A stretch of 40,941 bases of DNA from WRCA01 sp050943575 (GTDB lineage: Bacteria > Pseudomonadota > Alphaproteobacteria > Rs-D84). Below, one piece after another: positions 1 through 8,745 of this stretch (position 1 is the stretch's first letter; every line of letters begins with the position of its first letter). Under the pieces are notes generated by a model. That model did no database searches. It had not been told where the DNA came from and saw only the letters and a program-made list of their open reading frames with translations. Position numbers and translations under genes: made by a program. The stretch lies in assembly GCA_050943575.1 (NCBI GenBank), contig JBMNPL010000006.1:1-40941 (forward strand). The letters are read 5' to 3'.

Positions 1-681
1 GGTGCTGCATTATCTTATGGTACAGGTGAAGTTCAAGGTGAGCTGAATCAATTTAATATAGACCTTAAACAATATCAATTAAGTTTATATGGTTCATATA
101 ATATGAATAACTATTTTATAGATGCACAAGTTGGTGTTGGAACAACTAAATATGATCAAGAACGTGCTGATGTATTAAATAATGCTTTATCTGAATATAA
201 TAGTAATAGTATTAGTTTTAGTATAGGTGCAGGTTATGTATTAAAAGCCTCTGATAAACTTTCTATCACTCCATATCATAGAATTAGTTATATAAAGTCT
301 AATCAAGATAGTTATACAGATAGTTCTAATTTACGTATAGATGCAATAGAGTTAAAATCAGTTCAAGCATCTTTTGGAACAGAAATAGCATATAAATTAT
401 TAGACGTAAGTAAATTTAAATGGCAACCACGTGCTTTTATAGAATATGCGGCAGAGCTTGGTGATGATGAGATAGCCATAGGCTCACAATATATGGATAC
501 TATGACCATAGGTACCACAGGATATACACCTGATTTAGGTAATAATATATTACGTACAGGTATAGGTATAATGATGATGGGTTCTAATAACGATTATACC
601 CTTGGTTTAGATTATAGATATGAATTAAGAGAAAATTATAGTTCACATGGATTGATAATAAACGGAAAAATGTTCTTTTAG
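1..681 (+). CDS. Autotransporter beta-domain, C-terminal part (5' truncated)
   Basis: The reading frame is open from the first base, so the gene starts upstream of the window; the first in-window ATG (103) is internal. The visible ~226 residues alternate polar and aromatic/hydrophobic positions in beta-strand pattern, contain strand-turn units such as the ones around 'AGYVLKASDKLSITPY', and end in Phe-Phe. A terminal aromatic residue is typical of outer-membrane beta-barrels recognised by the BAM machinery. This fits the C-terminal translocator of a type V (autotransporter) protein; the passenger is not visible. There is no strong terminator downstream. A different 10-14-strand barrel is possible, but the terminal-Phe barrel assignment is fairly safe. 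Confidence 0.7.
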   Translation, partial: GAALSYGTGEVQGELNQFNIDLKQYQLSLYGSYNMNNYFIDAQVGVGTTKYDQERADVLNNALSEYNSNSISFSIGAGYVLKASDKLSITPYHRISYIKSNQDSYTDSSNLRIDAIELKSVQASFGTEIAYKLLDVSKFKWQPRAFIEYAAELGDDEIAIGSQYMDTMTIGTTGYTPDLGNNILRTGIGIMMMGSNNDYTLGLDYRYELRENYSSHGLIINGKMFF

Positions 682-730
682 TGTTAGGGGGTGTCACTCC
701 TGCGTTTATCTCTCTTGTGTCATTCCTAAC

Positions 731-768
731 CACTAACCACAAACACTAACACTAATAATTAACACTAA
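731..768 (+). repeat. Four CACTAA hexamers upstream of the MltB-like gene
   Basis: CACTAA occurs at 731-736, 744-749, 750-755 and 763-768, in a C/A-rich stretch that runs directly into the ATG of the next gene. The start codon has no Shine-Dalgarno sequence. Function unknown; it could be low-complexity leader sequence or a binding site array. Confidence 0.5.
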
Positions 769-1784
769 TGAAAAAAATGAAAAAATTATCTGCATTATTT
801 ATTATTAATTTTATTTTTATGTTTTCGGCTGTTGCTGAAACATGCAGATTTGATTTTGATAGATGGAATACTATTTTAAATCAAATACAAGATCGCGCAG
901 TGGCTGAAAAAATTGATGATAAAATTATTAATAATACAATCCAAGACGCTGCTTTTATTCCGAAAATAGTTTGGCGTGATAAAAATCAACCGGAATTTAA
1001 AATTAGTTTGGAAAAATATGTATCAAGAATGGTAAGTCCTGTGCGTATCGCTCAAGGAAAAAAAATGATAACAAAGTATCCAACATTGCTTAATAAAGTT
1101 TATAAAAAATATAATGTGCCACCACATGTAATAGTTGCTTTTTGGGGAATGGAATCAAATTATGGGCATTATAAATCACATTATCAATTGTCTGACGCTT
1201 TTCTAACACTGATTTACGAAGGACGTCGTGAAAAGTTTTTTACTGAACAACTTATCGCTTTGATGAAAATCGCAGATAAAAATAAATTAAATATAGATGA
1301 AATTTATGGCAGTTGGGCAGGCGCAATGGGACATTTTCAATTTATACCAACAACACTTATACAATACGGAACAGATGGAAATATGGATGGTCGTATAGAT
1401 ATAATTAATAATATAAGTGATGCAATGTTTAGTGCTGGAAATTACCTGAGTAAAATGGGATGGAATCCAAATGAAAAAATAATTCGTAAAGTCGTTTTAC
1501 CAGAAAATTTTGATTTAAATTTATGTGATGGGAAAACAAAAAAGCCACTAGATCAATGGGCGCAAATGGGAATTAATGGTGTGCCAAATTATGAAACTAT
1601 TGCGGGACTTGTTTGTGATCAAAATCCAGAATGTGAAAATACAAATGATGTAAATATAACTTCTGAAACTTGTGCACCAAAATATGCTTACCTTGCATAC
1701 CCTAATTTTTACTTGATTAAAAGATGGAATAATTCAAATTCTTATGCAATTGCAATCGCTTTGTTGGCTGAAAAATTAAAATAA
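768..1784 (+). CDS. Lytic murein transglycosylase, MltB/GH103 family
   Basis: Periplasmic enzyme predicted to cleave the MurNAc-GlcNAc bond of peptidoglycan with formation of 1,6-anhydro-MurNAc. Residues 1-23 are a signal peptide (Lys-rich start, hydrophobic core, AVA-E cleavage); Cys26 lies close behind, but no clear lipobox is seen. The catalytic block 'FWGMESNYG' (residues 125-133) carries the expected acid Glu129, and 'GSWAGAMGHFQFIPTT' downstream is the family's substrate-cleft motif, followed by 'GNMDGRIDI'. Length 338 aa fits the soluble MltB-like family. Two in-frame ATGs (768, 777) are possible and neither has an SD sequence; 768 is kept. A second, unrelated transglycosylase (Slt type) lies at 8.7-10.5 kb. 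Confidence 0.9.
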   Translation: MKKMKKLSALFIINFIFMFSAVAETCRFDFDRWNTILNQIQDRAVAEKIDDKIINNTIQDAAFIPKIVWRDKNQPEFKISLEKYVSRMVSPVRIAQGKKMITKYPTLLNKVYKKYNVPPHVIVAFWGMESNYGHYKSHYQLSDAFLTLIYEGRREKFFTEQLIALMKIADKNKLNIDEIYGSWAGAMGHFQFIPTTLIQYGTDGNMDGRIDIINNISDAMFSAGNYLSKMGWNPNEKIIRKVVLPENFDLNLCDGKTKKPLDQWAQMGINGVPNYETIAGLVCDQNPECENTNDVNITSETCAPKYAYLAYPNFYLIKRWNNSNSYAIAIALLAEKLK

Positions 1785-1823
1785 AATCTAGTTTTATCTG
1801 TTATTAAAATATTTCCTTTATTC

Positions 1824-1852
1824 TTGATTATATCAATATTCTTTATTATAAT
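1824..1852 (+). promoter_or_regulatory. Promoter of olsB-olsA
   Basis: TTGATT (1824-1829), a 17-bp spacer and a perfect TATAAT (1847-1852). Transcription would begin near 1859, just before the AAGGAG ribosome-binding site at 1864-1869. Confidence 0.7.
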
Positions 1853-1875
1853 TTACAGGTATTAAGGAGCAAATA

Positions 1876-2823
1876 ATGGCTATTAAAGTGCGTGATTTTG
1901 AAGTTAGATTAACACGCAATAAAGAAGAAAGAAAACAAGTTCGTCAGCTTCGCTACAAGATTTTTGTTGAAGAAGAGGGCGCAATCCCAACTAAAGAACA
2001 GCAAAATTTACGTGAAGAATATGATGCTTATGATAATTTTGCGGAATATATGGCTGTTTTTCATAAAAATAAAGTAGTCGGAACTTATCGTATTATTGGT
2101 CGAGAAGCCGCTGAAAAAATGGGCGGTTTTTACACAGAAACAGAATTTGATATAAAGAAAATTAAAAAAGTTCGTGGAAATATTGCTGAAATGTCACGTG
2201 CTTGTGTGGATACAAATTATCGCGAAGGTGGTTTGGTTATGCGGATGTTATGGATGGGCATGACAGATTATATATTAAAACGTAAAATTGTTTTAATGTT
2301 TGGGGTTGCATCATGGGTTGGAACACAACCGGCACACTATGCTCAAGCAATTTCATATCTGTATTATAATCATCTTGCACCGATTTCTTTGCGACCAGTC
2401 GTAGCAGTAGAAAAATTGGATGAAAGTGTTAATCCAAAACTTACCCGGATGAATATTTTACCAAAGGATTTTGTTGATAAAGCGCTCGCAAAATCGCAAA
2501 TGACCCCGTTGGTAAAAGGGTATTTACGTTTGGGTGCTCAATTCGGTAAAGGTGTATTTATTGATAAACAATTTAATACTTCTGATGTATTTGTTATTTT
2601 ACAAACCAAGAATATGAATCGTGCTTATCAAAAGCATTTTACTGGTAATGAAAACGCGTTTGATCATTTGGTTGCTGATGATGGTGCGATGAAAAAATTT
2701 GGTAAAGTTATGTTATTACCATTTACTGGTTCTATTGCATTGTTTAAAGCGGCGGCTCAATTCTTCTTGTTTAATGATGCTGATGATGCCGAAATTATTG
2801 AAGAAGAAAATAATGGAAAATAA
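1876..2823 (+). CDS. olsB: OlsB-like N-acyltransferase (ornithine lipid synthesis, GNAT fold)
   Basis: Predicted to transfer a 3-hydroxyacyl chain from ACP to the alpha-amino group of ornithine, giving lyso-ornithine lipid. Family features: the N-terminal 'RLRYKIFVEE' region (around residues 24-33), 'GTYRII', the 'EMSRACVDTNYR' block and 'WVGTQPAHYAQAISYLYYNHLAP', as in the Acetyltransf_5/OlsB family. The ~300-aa length is longer than minimal OlsB: a C-terminal extension from about residue 200 ends in an acidic tail. AAGGAG lies 6 nt before the ATG. An acyltransferase gene of the OlsA type starts 3 nt after its stop, which is the classic olsBA arrangement and the main support for the substrate. 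A related N-acyl amino-acid synthase with another amino acid cannot be excluded. Confidence 0.75.
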   Translation: MAIKVRDFEVRLTRNKEERKQVRQLRYKIFVEEEGAIPTKEQQNLREEYDAYDNFAEYMAVFHKNKVVGTYRIIGREAAEKMGGFYTETEFDIKKIKKVRGNIAEMSRACVDTNYREGGLVMRMLWMGMTDYILKRKIVLMFGVASWVGTQPAHYAQAISYLYYNHLAPISLRPVVAVEKLDESVNPKLTRMNILPKDFVDKALAKSQMTPLVKGYLRLGAQFGKGVFIDKQFNTSDVFVILQTKNMNRAYQKHFTGNENAFDHLVADDGAMKKFGKVMLLPFTGSIALFKAAAQFFLFNDADDAEIIEEENNGK

Positions 2824-2826
2824 AAT

Positions 2827-3654
2827 ATGAAAAATATATTTGCAACTTTTATGGCATGTGTAAAATTTATAATATTTTGGCTGCTTGTTATTATACAGAT
2901 TCCGATTTTAATCATAGTTCCAAAGGGTAAATTATCCGTTGCTTATTCTAGAGTTTTTTATAAAATTCTGATGTATGTCGCAGGAGTCAGGGTTAAAGTA
3001 AATGGAAAATTATCCAAATCCAGACCATTATTATTAGTATCAAATCATATATCTGTTTTTGAAATGGCGGTTTTCCCAATGGCGCTGGGGACTAGTTTTT
3101 TTGGTAAAGCAGAAATAGCAAAATATCCATTAGTTGGCTGGGTTGGGAAAAAATTTGGTGCTGTATTTATTAGCCGTAATCCCCGAACAGCAGTTCAAAC
3201 AACAAAACAGATAAATGATGTGATGGTCAAAGTTGGATATCCAATGACTATTTTTCCCGAAGGCACCACAAATAACGGATGTTTTATTTACCCGTTTAAA
3301 AGTAGTATGTTTGATATTGTTGAAAAAATTCCAAATTTAACAATACAACCAGTTGTTATGCTTTATCGTTTTCGTGATGGTAGTGCAATTTCTGATGATA
3401 GAATAATGGCGGATAATTATTCATGTCCCGCAAATGATAAAATTGAAAAATATAATCAAGAATTTGGTAAATCAGAATTAATTCCAAAAAAAGAACGTAG
3501 TTTATTTGGACATGTTTTTCATATTATGAAAATTGGCGGTTTGTGTGTTGAATTAAACTTATTGCCCCCACCAAAATTAATAGGGATGGATAGAAAAGAA
3601 ATAGCGGTAACATTGCATAAAATAATTAATGATAAATTTACAGAGTTAAAATAA
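2827..3654 (+). CDS. olsA: PlsC/OlsA-like O-acyltransferase
   Basis: Membrane acyltransferase; next to olsB it would acylate the hydroxyl of lyso-ornithine lipid, although phosphatidic-acid synthesis (PlsC) is the alternative. Residues 10-31 form a membrane segment. Motif I is 'SNHISVFE' (72-79), motif II includes 'KAEIAKYPLVGWVGKKFGAV', then 'FISRN', and motif III is 'FPEGTT' (143-148). The usual H-x4-D catalytic pair is H-x4-E here (His74, Glu79), a conservative change worth noting. Only 3 nt separate it from olsB, so the two are co-translated in one operon. The C-terminal ~80 residues have no motif I recognise. Confidence 0.75.
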   Translation: MKNIFATFMACVKFIIFWLLVIIQIPILIIVPKGKLSVAYSRVFYKILMYVAGVRVKVNGKLSKSRPLLLVSNHISVFEMAVFPMALGTSFFGKAEIAKYPLVGWVGKKFGAVFISRNPRTAVQTTKQINDVMVKVGYPMTIFPEGTTNNGCFIYPFKSSMFDIVEKIPNLTIQPVVMLYRFRDGSAISDDRIMADNYSCPANDKIEKYNQEFGKSELIPKKERSLFGHVFHIMKIGGLCVELNLLPPPKLIGMDRKEIAVTLHKIINDKFTELK

Positions 3655-3705
3655 CCAAAAGATACTTAGTTTGGTTGAATATTTTTAGTATAAAAAGGGA
3701 TTAAA

Positions 3706-4620
3706 ATGAAAATTGGGATAATTGGTCTTGGGACAGTTGGCTCTGCAATTGCAACAGCAGTGTATTCTTCGGGTTTAGCACGAGAAATGGTTTTGTTTGA
3801 TCGTGATGAAATTCGCGCCTTGTCCGCAGCGGAAGATTTAGGAAATGCCGCTACTTTTGGTTATGATATAAAAATTACTGCTGCTGCGAATTATCGTGAT
3901 ATGCGTGATGCAGATATTGTAATTATATCCGCTGGTGTAAATCAAAAACTGGGACAAACTCGTACGGATTTATTAAATGCTAATGCTGAAGTTATTCGTG
4001 ATATTGTGCCAAAGTTAATGAAGTATTCTGATCCCCATCGTCTAGTTTTAATTGTTGTAACAAATCCATTAGATGTAATGACACGTTTAGCACAAAAACT
4101 TTCAGGATTACCTGAAAATCGAGTAATTGGGACAGGGACTATGCTAGATTCAGCACGATTTAAAATGATTTTAGCGCGTGCTTTTAATATTTCCCCATCA
4201 TCAGTTGATGCTTATGTCTTGGGCGAACATGGTGATGCTGCCGTTTTAAATTGGTCAAGTGCGGCTATTGGTGGAATGCCACTAGATAATTTTGCTAAAC
4301 AAATGAAGTCCCCAATAACAACATCTGCGAAAAAAACAATAGATCGTCGGGTAAAAACCGCAGCTTATGAAATTATCAAAGGGCGGGGTGCAACTTGGGA
4401 TGGTATTGCTGCCGCTAGTGCAGATTTGGTGCGGTGTATTAAAAATGATGAACGACGAATTCTTACAGTATCTTTGGGTGGTGGATCTTTACCAAGGGTG
4501 GTTGGTGCAAATGGTGTTGTTGCAACATTAATGCCCAAAATGAATGCACAAGAAGTTGCTGAATTGAAAAAAAGTAATTTGATAATAAATAAAAATTTTT
4601 TGGCAATTAGTAATAAATAA
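3706..4620 (+). CDS. ldh: L-lactate dehydrogenase (LDH/MDH family)
   Basis: NAD-dependent interconversion of pyruvate and L-lactate in the cytoplasm. The Rossmann motif is G7-LGTVG-12 with Asp32 at the end of strand 2, favouring NAD over NADP. Catalytic residues are present: Arg86 ('GQTRTDLL' loop), Asn120, Asp148, Arg151 and His175 in 'GEHGD'. The specificity position in the mobile loop is Gln80 ('AGVNQKLGQTR'), the LDH residue; malate dehydrogenases have Arg there. Length 304 aa is normal. AAGGGA precedes the ATG. It stands alone between olsA and the Cys-rich gene. With the acyltransferase at 15.8 kb it suggests fermentative capacity. Confidence 0.85.
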   Translation: MKIGIIGLGTVGSAIATAVYSSGLAREMVLFDRDEIRALSAAEDLGNAATFGYDIKITAAANYRDMRDADIVIISAGVNQKLGQTRTDLLNANAEVIRDIVPKLMKYSDPHRLVLIVVTNPLDVMTRLAQKLSGLPENRVIGTGTMLDSARFKMILARAFNISPSSVDAYVLGEHGDAAVLNWSSAAIGGMPLDNFAKQMKSPITTSAKKTIDRRVKTAAYEIIKGRGATWDGIAAASADLVRCIKNDERRILTVSLGGGSLPRVVGANGVVATLMPKMNAQEVAELKKSNLIINKNFLAISNK

Positions 4621-4682
4621 TAATTCAATGATTTTTATAGATATTTAAAGCAAAATAAACACTCACCGGCAGTATTTTTTGA

Positions 4683-4712
4683 TTTACAATATCCTTGATT
4701 TTATGATATAAT
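4683..4712 (+). promoter_or_regulatory. Promoter of the Cys-rich secreted protein gene
   Basis: TTTACA (4683-4688), an 18-bp spacer and an extended -10, TG-A-TATAAT (4704-4712). The start point would be near 4719, giving a ~20-nt leader with a GAGAG ribosome-binding site before the ATG at 4740. Confidence 0.65.
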
Positions 4713-4739
4713 CAAATACAAGGAATAAGAGAGTTTTCT

Positions 4740-6902
4740 ATGAAAAGATTTACAGCTGTATTAATTGCTTTATTTTGTCTGCCTGCTTATGCCGAAGTTG
4801 TGCCCGATAATTACTGGGAACAAGTAGAAGAACTGGAAAGTCAAGTTGTTGATGATTCCGCATCTTTGGCAGAAGTTGAAACACCAGTACAGCCAGTAAT
4901 TCAACCTATTGTTACACCAACAACAGTTAGCCCACGTACAATTACTAGTCGCAGTGCTACACGTGCTGTTGCTTCGGCACCTGTTGCAACCACAACACGT
5001 GTTAATACGCCCAGTCGTGCAGTGGCTTCACGTAATGCTTCTGCAAGTATTCGTAATATGGCAAATCCAAATTCAGGAACTGTTTCGTCGCGTCAAACAT
5101 CAACAGCCCCCAGTGTAAATACAGCGCGTTATGCTGTGCCTTTATACACTTCAAATTCAAGTTCAGCCACCCCTTTGTATAATTCAAACAGGATTGCTAT
5201 TCGTCCATCGTCAGCCTTGGGTGTGCGTACTGCATCGGCAGCATCTGTTGGAACAACATCATCTTCTGCTGTGGATACTGGAATAAGTATGGAAGAAATT
5301 GCCCAATTAACAGATTTTTGCAAGGCTCAATATTTTTCTTGTATGGATAATTTCTGTAATGTTTTGGATGCAAATCAGGGGCTTTGTAGTTGTTCTAGTA
5401 ATGTAAATAAATATTTGAATACTGAAAATGTTTTAAAATCAGCAACCGAAGAATTACAAAAAGTCGCGATGCAAATTCAATATCTGGGATTGACCAAGGA
5501 AGAAGTTATATCTTTATTTACTCAGACCGAGGCTGAAGCAGCTATGTCCGGAACTCAAGATACATCCGCTTTAAAGAATGATTTGGATCAGATATTAAAA
5601 TTAGTTGTTGATATAAAACCAAGTAGCAGCACTGGGCTTAATAATGCATTTGATTTTGATTTTTCTAATCTTGATTTTACATTTGATAGCGGTTTAGATT
5701 TATCTTCGTTGTTTGGTACATCTGATAATATTTCTAATCAACGTGGTGCGGAACTTTATAAAACTGCATCTGCTCGGTGCAAGGCATCAGTACTTGATAC
5801 TTGTAAAAAACAAGGTGTTGATACAAAGTTAGTATCAAGTTCTTATGATTTGGCGATTGATAATAAATGTATTCAGTATGAAGGGCAATTAAATGATTCA
5901 ATTACTCAAATGAGACGTACTATTTTGAATGCTAAATCAGTTTTACAAAAAGCACGTTTAGCAGTTGCTAGGAATAAAAATGTATATGATATGCGTGGAT
6001 GCATAAATGAATTAGATACTTGTATGCAGTCTGATTATGTATGCGGTTCAGATTATGATAAATGTTTGGATCCAACAGGCAAATATATAGTTGATGGCGA
6101 AATTGTTATGAATACAACAATTGGCGATGGTATAATTGACGGATTGGATGAGGCTTGGGATGCCGCATGGACGGGTCCTAATGGATTAGCTGGATTTATA
6201 AATGATGGGTTAACTGGTACATTAGATTCAACAAATATGGTTGGTTTCTTGGCAACAAAAATTGGTAATATAGATACTAATGGTATGGAAACTGGTATGT
6301 GTGTAAATGTTCTTAAAAAATGTCAAAATTATACATTTACAGGAACAGGTAGTAATAAAACTTATAAACAAGATAATGTTATAGTTCGTGAATTTATGGC
6401 CCAAGCATTAACTAAAATTAAAAGTAGGCAAGATGCTTTAATTGCAGATTACGCATCAACTTGTAAAGCTTCTGTTCAAACATGTTTAACTAATAATGGC
6501 GCAATTATTGGTGATAGCTGGATGAATTTGGGTTATGTTTCAAATTCAATTTATAATGCATGTAAAGCAATAGCTGAACCTTGTGCAGGAACGGCGATAG
6601 GTGGGACAGCTGAAAAATTAATTTATGAAACAGTATGTTATACTGCAAATAATTCTGATGGAATATCTACAGCATGGTCTATCGATTCTTCTACTTGTAA
6701 ATGCCCGTATTCAACTAATTGGAGTGCTGGAACTAAAACATGTAATTGTCCATCAGGTTCTGTATGGGATTATGATTTAGCTAAATGTGTATGTACCACT
6801 AATGGTCAAAATATACAAAAAAATACTAATAATACTTTGTATGTATGCGCGACAGGAGAAGAGATTGGACCTGAATCTACTGAACCTGACCCTAACCCTT
6901 AA
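4740..6902 (+). CDS. Large secreted Cys-rich protein of unknown function
   Basis: I do not recognise a family. Visible architecture of the 720 residues: signal peptide (1-18, cleavage after AYA); a Ser/Thr/Ala/Val/Pro-rich low-complexity linker to about residue 175, with repeated T-x-x-R-A/ASR-like units; then a Cys-containing body with about 26 cysteines, often spaced in C-x3-C-x3-C ('CMDNFC') or C-x-C patterns; and a C-terminal ~50 residues with tight C-x-C pairs resembling EGF-like or adhesin stalk repeats, ending in a short acidic Pro-rich tail. The even distribution of Cys suggests disulfides in an exported protein. No transmembrane segment follows the signal, so periplasmic, surface-associated or secreted are all possible. 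It has its own promoter and terminator, so it is monocistronic. Confidence 0.6.
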   Translation: MKRFTAVLIALFCLPAYAEVVPDNYWEQVEELESQVVDDSASLAEVETPVQPVIQPIVTPTTVSPRTITSRSATRAVASAPVATTTRVNTPSRAVASRNASASIRNMANPNSGTVSSRQTSTAPSVNTARYAVPLYTSNSSSATPLYNSNRIAIRPSSALGVRTASAASVGTTSSSAVDTGISMEEIAQLTDFCKAQYFSCMDNFCNVLDANQGLCSCSSNVNKYLNTENVLKSATEELQKVAMQIQYLGLTKEEVISLFTQTEAEAAMSGTQDTSALKNDLDQILKLVVDIKPSSSTGLNNAFDFDFSNLDFTFDSGLDLSSLFGTSDNISNQRGAELYKTASARCKASVLDTCKKQGVDTKLVSSSYDLAIDNKCIQYEGQLNDSITQMRRTILNAKSVLQKARLAVARNKNVYDMRGCINELDTCMQSDYVCGSDYDKCLDPTGKYIVDGEIVMNTTIGDGIIDGLDEAWDAAWTGPNGLAGFINDGLTGTLDSTNMVGFLATKIGNIDTNGMETGMCVNVLKKCQNYTFTGTGSNKTYKQDNVIVREFMAQALTKIKSRQDALIADYASTCKASVQTCLTNNGAIIGDSWMNLGYVSNSIYNACKAIAEPCAGTAIGGTAEKLIYETVCYTANNSDGISTAWSIDSSTCKCPYSTNWSAGTKTCNCPSGSVWDYDLAKCVCTTNGQNIQKNTNNTLYVCATGEEIGPESTEPDPNP

Positions 6903-6907
6903 AAAAT

Positions 6908-6936
6908 AAAAACCGCGATTATGCGGTTTTTATTTT
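6908..6936. terminator. Bidirectional terminator between the Cys-rich gene and pgk
   Basis: Stem AAAAACCGC (6908-6916) with GCGGTTTTT (6923-6931), 6-nt loop, and U-rich tracts on both strands. It serves both convergent genes; the pgk stop codon lies inside the stem. Confidence 0.85.
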
Positions 6937-8105
6937 TTCTTTAATGCTGATATTCCTGGTAAATTCTTTCCTTCTATAAATTCTAAAAATGCTCCACCAC
7001 CTGTACTAATATAAGTCATATCTTGTTTTGTGTCAGTAACCTCGGTTGCTGTAACAGAATCACCACCACCTATAATAGAAATTAATTTACCATCCTTTGT
7101 TCTCTTGGCGATATACCTTATCATTTCAAATGTGCTGCGACCCCAAATATCACCCCATTCAGACTTGCCCAATGTCCCGTTCCATACAAGTGTTTTTGCG
7201 TCATCAATCACTTGCTTATATTGTTCCACAGATAAAGGCCCATCGTCCATAATTACATCGTTTTCTGAAATATTAGATAATAATTTATCTGTGCGTTTCG
7301 CAGTTTCTGCTAGTTGTAATCCTGTACCTTTATCAATCGGTATTATTATTTTACAACCTTTATTTTTAGCAGTTTCCAAGATTTTTTTTATAACTGGTTT
7401 ATATTCTGATTTATATAAATCATCCGTCCAATTATACTGTCCACTGGATAATGCAAATGCTGTTCCCAATCCCCCGCCAATTATTAAAGTATCACAACGA
7501 TTAGCCAATGATTCTAAAATATTTATTTTTGTATCTAATTTTCCACCACCAATTATTCCAATTAATGGTCTAATCGGATTTTCCATAATTAATGTTAATT
7601 TTTCTATTTCGTCGGATAATAATTTTCCAGCATAAGATGGCAAGAATTTTGTAATACCTTGGGTGCTGGCATGAGCACGATGTGATACTGCAAATGCATC
7701 ATTTATAAAAATATCAAATCCTGATGCTAATTTTTTCGCAAATTCTAAATCATTTTCTTCCTCTTCCATATAAAACCTGACGTTTTCTAAAAGGACAACA
7801 TCCCCATCTTGCATCTTATCCATAAAAGATTTATCCAAACAATCTGAAATAAGCGGAATTTTTAAATAATCTGCAACCGGACGCAATGTATATTCAGGAT
7901 TAAATGTGCCCCCAGGGCGACCCAAGTGTGCACATATAGCAACGCGTGCCCCCGATTTACGCAACCAGTTAATAGTTGGCATAGATTGATCAATACGAAA
8001 CGCATCTATAATTTTTCCATTTTTAATTTGAACATTAAAATCATCTCGTAATAAAATAAATTTTCCCCGAATATCGCCTAATTCATTTATAGTTCTAATA
8101 TTCAT
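6930..8105 (-). CDS. pgk: Phosphoglycerate kinase
   Basis: Glycolytic/gluconeogenic enzyme transferring phosphate between 1,3-bisphosphoglycerate and ADP. Signature blocks in order: 'LLRDDFNVQ' near residue 18 (most bacteria have R-V-D-F-N-V-P), 'HLGRPGG', 'LLENVRFY', 'INDAFAVSHRAHAST', 'IIGGGKLDTKI', 'DDGPLSVEQ', and C-terminal 'IIGGGDSV' and 'STGGGAFLEFIEG' for nucleotide binding. Length 391 aa is typical. The ATG overlaps the stop of rnhB by 4 nt (8102-8105), so translation is coupled. It is the last gene of nrdR-slt-rnhB-pgk. The DDFNVQ variant is mildly unusual; everything else is canonical. Confidence 0.97.
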   Translation of the reverse strand: MNIRTINELGDIRGKFILLRDDFNVQIKNGKIIDAFRIDQSMPTINWLRKSGARVAICAHLGRPGGTFNPEYTLRPVADYLKIPLISDCLDKSFMDKMQDGDVVLLENVRFYMEEEENDLEFAKKLASGFDIFINDAFAVSHRAHASTQGITKFLPSYAGKLLSDEIEKLTLIMENPIRPLIGIIGGGKLDTKINILESLANRCDTLIIGGGLGTAFALSSGQYNWTDDLYKSEYKPVIKKILETAKNKGCKIIIPIDKGTGLQLAETAKRTDKLLSNISENDVIMDDGPLSVEQYKQVIDDAKTLVWNGTLGKSEWGDIWGRSTFEMIRYIAKRTKDGKLISIIGGGDSVTATEVTDTKQDMTYISTGGGAFLEFIEGKNLPGISALKKK

Positions 8106-8701
8106 AACAAATCCTTTATTGGCTTAAAACTCTTTCTATAATGTTCATTAATACCAAATTCTTTGATTGCTCGCAAGTGTTCTGGTGTGGGATATCCAGC
8201 ATTTTTCTCCCAGCCATATTGAGGAAATAAAAGTGCTAAATCTTGCATAATTTTATCGCGAGTTTCTTTGGCTATTATACTTGCAGCAGCAATAGAAAGA
8301 GATTTAGAATCACCTTTAACTATTGCACGTCCAATAATATTTTGTGGTAATCTGTTGCCATCTATCAAAACAAAATTTGGACGTTTGGGTAAATTATCAA
8401 TAGCGCGTTTCATCGCCAACATGCTGGCTTGTAAAATATTTATTGAATCAATCTCATTTGGATCGCATTTTCCAATACCAACAAAACAATTTTCCATTAT
8501 CCAATCAAAAGCAATTTGTCGCTCTCGATGATTCATTTTTTTAGAATCCATAATTAATGGCATTTTATCTGACATTGATTTAAATATTACAGCCGCAGCA
8601 ACAACTGGACCACATAAAGGACCGCGTCCCGCTTCATCAACACCAGCGATAAATTCTTTATTTATCTCTCGTTCAATATTAAAATTTGGAACATCTTTCA
8701 T
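8102..8701 (-). CDS. rnhB: Ribonuclease HII
   Basis: Endonuclease that cuts RNA in RNA/DNA hybrids and removes misincorporated ribonucleotides. 'FIAGVDEAGRGPLCGPVV' supplies the first catalytic Asp-Glu pair (D22, E23 from the chosen start), 'DSKKM' and 'LIDGNRLP' follow, and 'KGDSKSLSIAAASIIAK' is the conserved RNase HII block. I chose ATG 8701; a TTG six codons upstream (8719) would also be in frame, and neither has an SD sequence. Its 3' end overlaps pgk by 4 nt. Confidence 0.93.
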   Translation of the reverse strand: MKDVPNFNIEREINKEFIAGVDEAGRGPLCGPVVAAAVIFKSMSDKMPLIMDSKKMNHRERQIAFDWIMENCFVGIGKCDPNEIDSINILQASMLAMKRAIDNLPKRPNFVLIDGNRLPQNIIGRAIVKGDSKSLSIAAASIIAKETRDKIMQDLALLFPQYGWEKNAGYPTPEHLRAIKEFGINEHYRKSFKPIKDLL

Positions 8702-8745
8702 AAATTTAATTTTATACAAATTTTCAAAATATAATAAAGAAAAAA

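Noticed and set aside
682..730. Terminator after the autotransporter (GTTAGG...CCTAAC)
   Set aside because: Only a 6-bp stem with a ~36-nt loop and no T-run.
7030..7635. 201-aa plus-strand ORF
   Set aside because: Lies fully antisense to pgk, whose sequence is canonical; a shadow of coding constraint.
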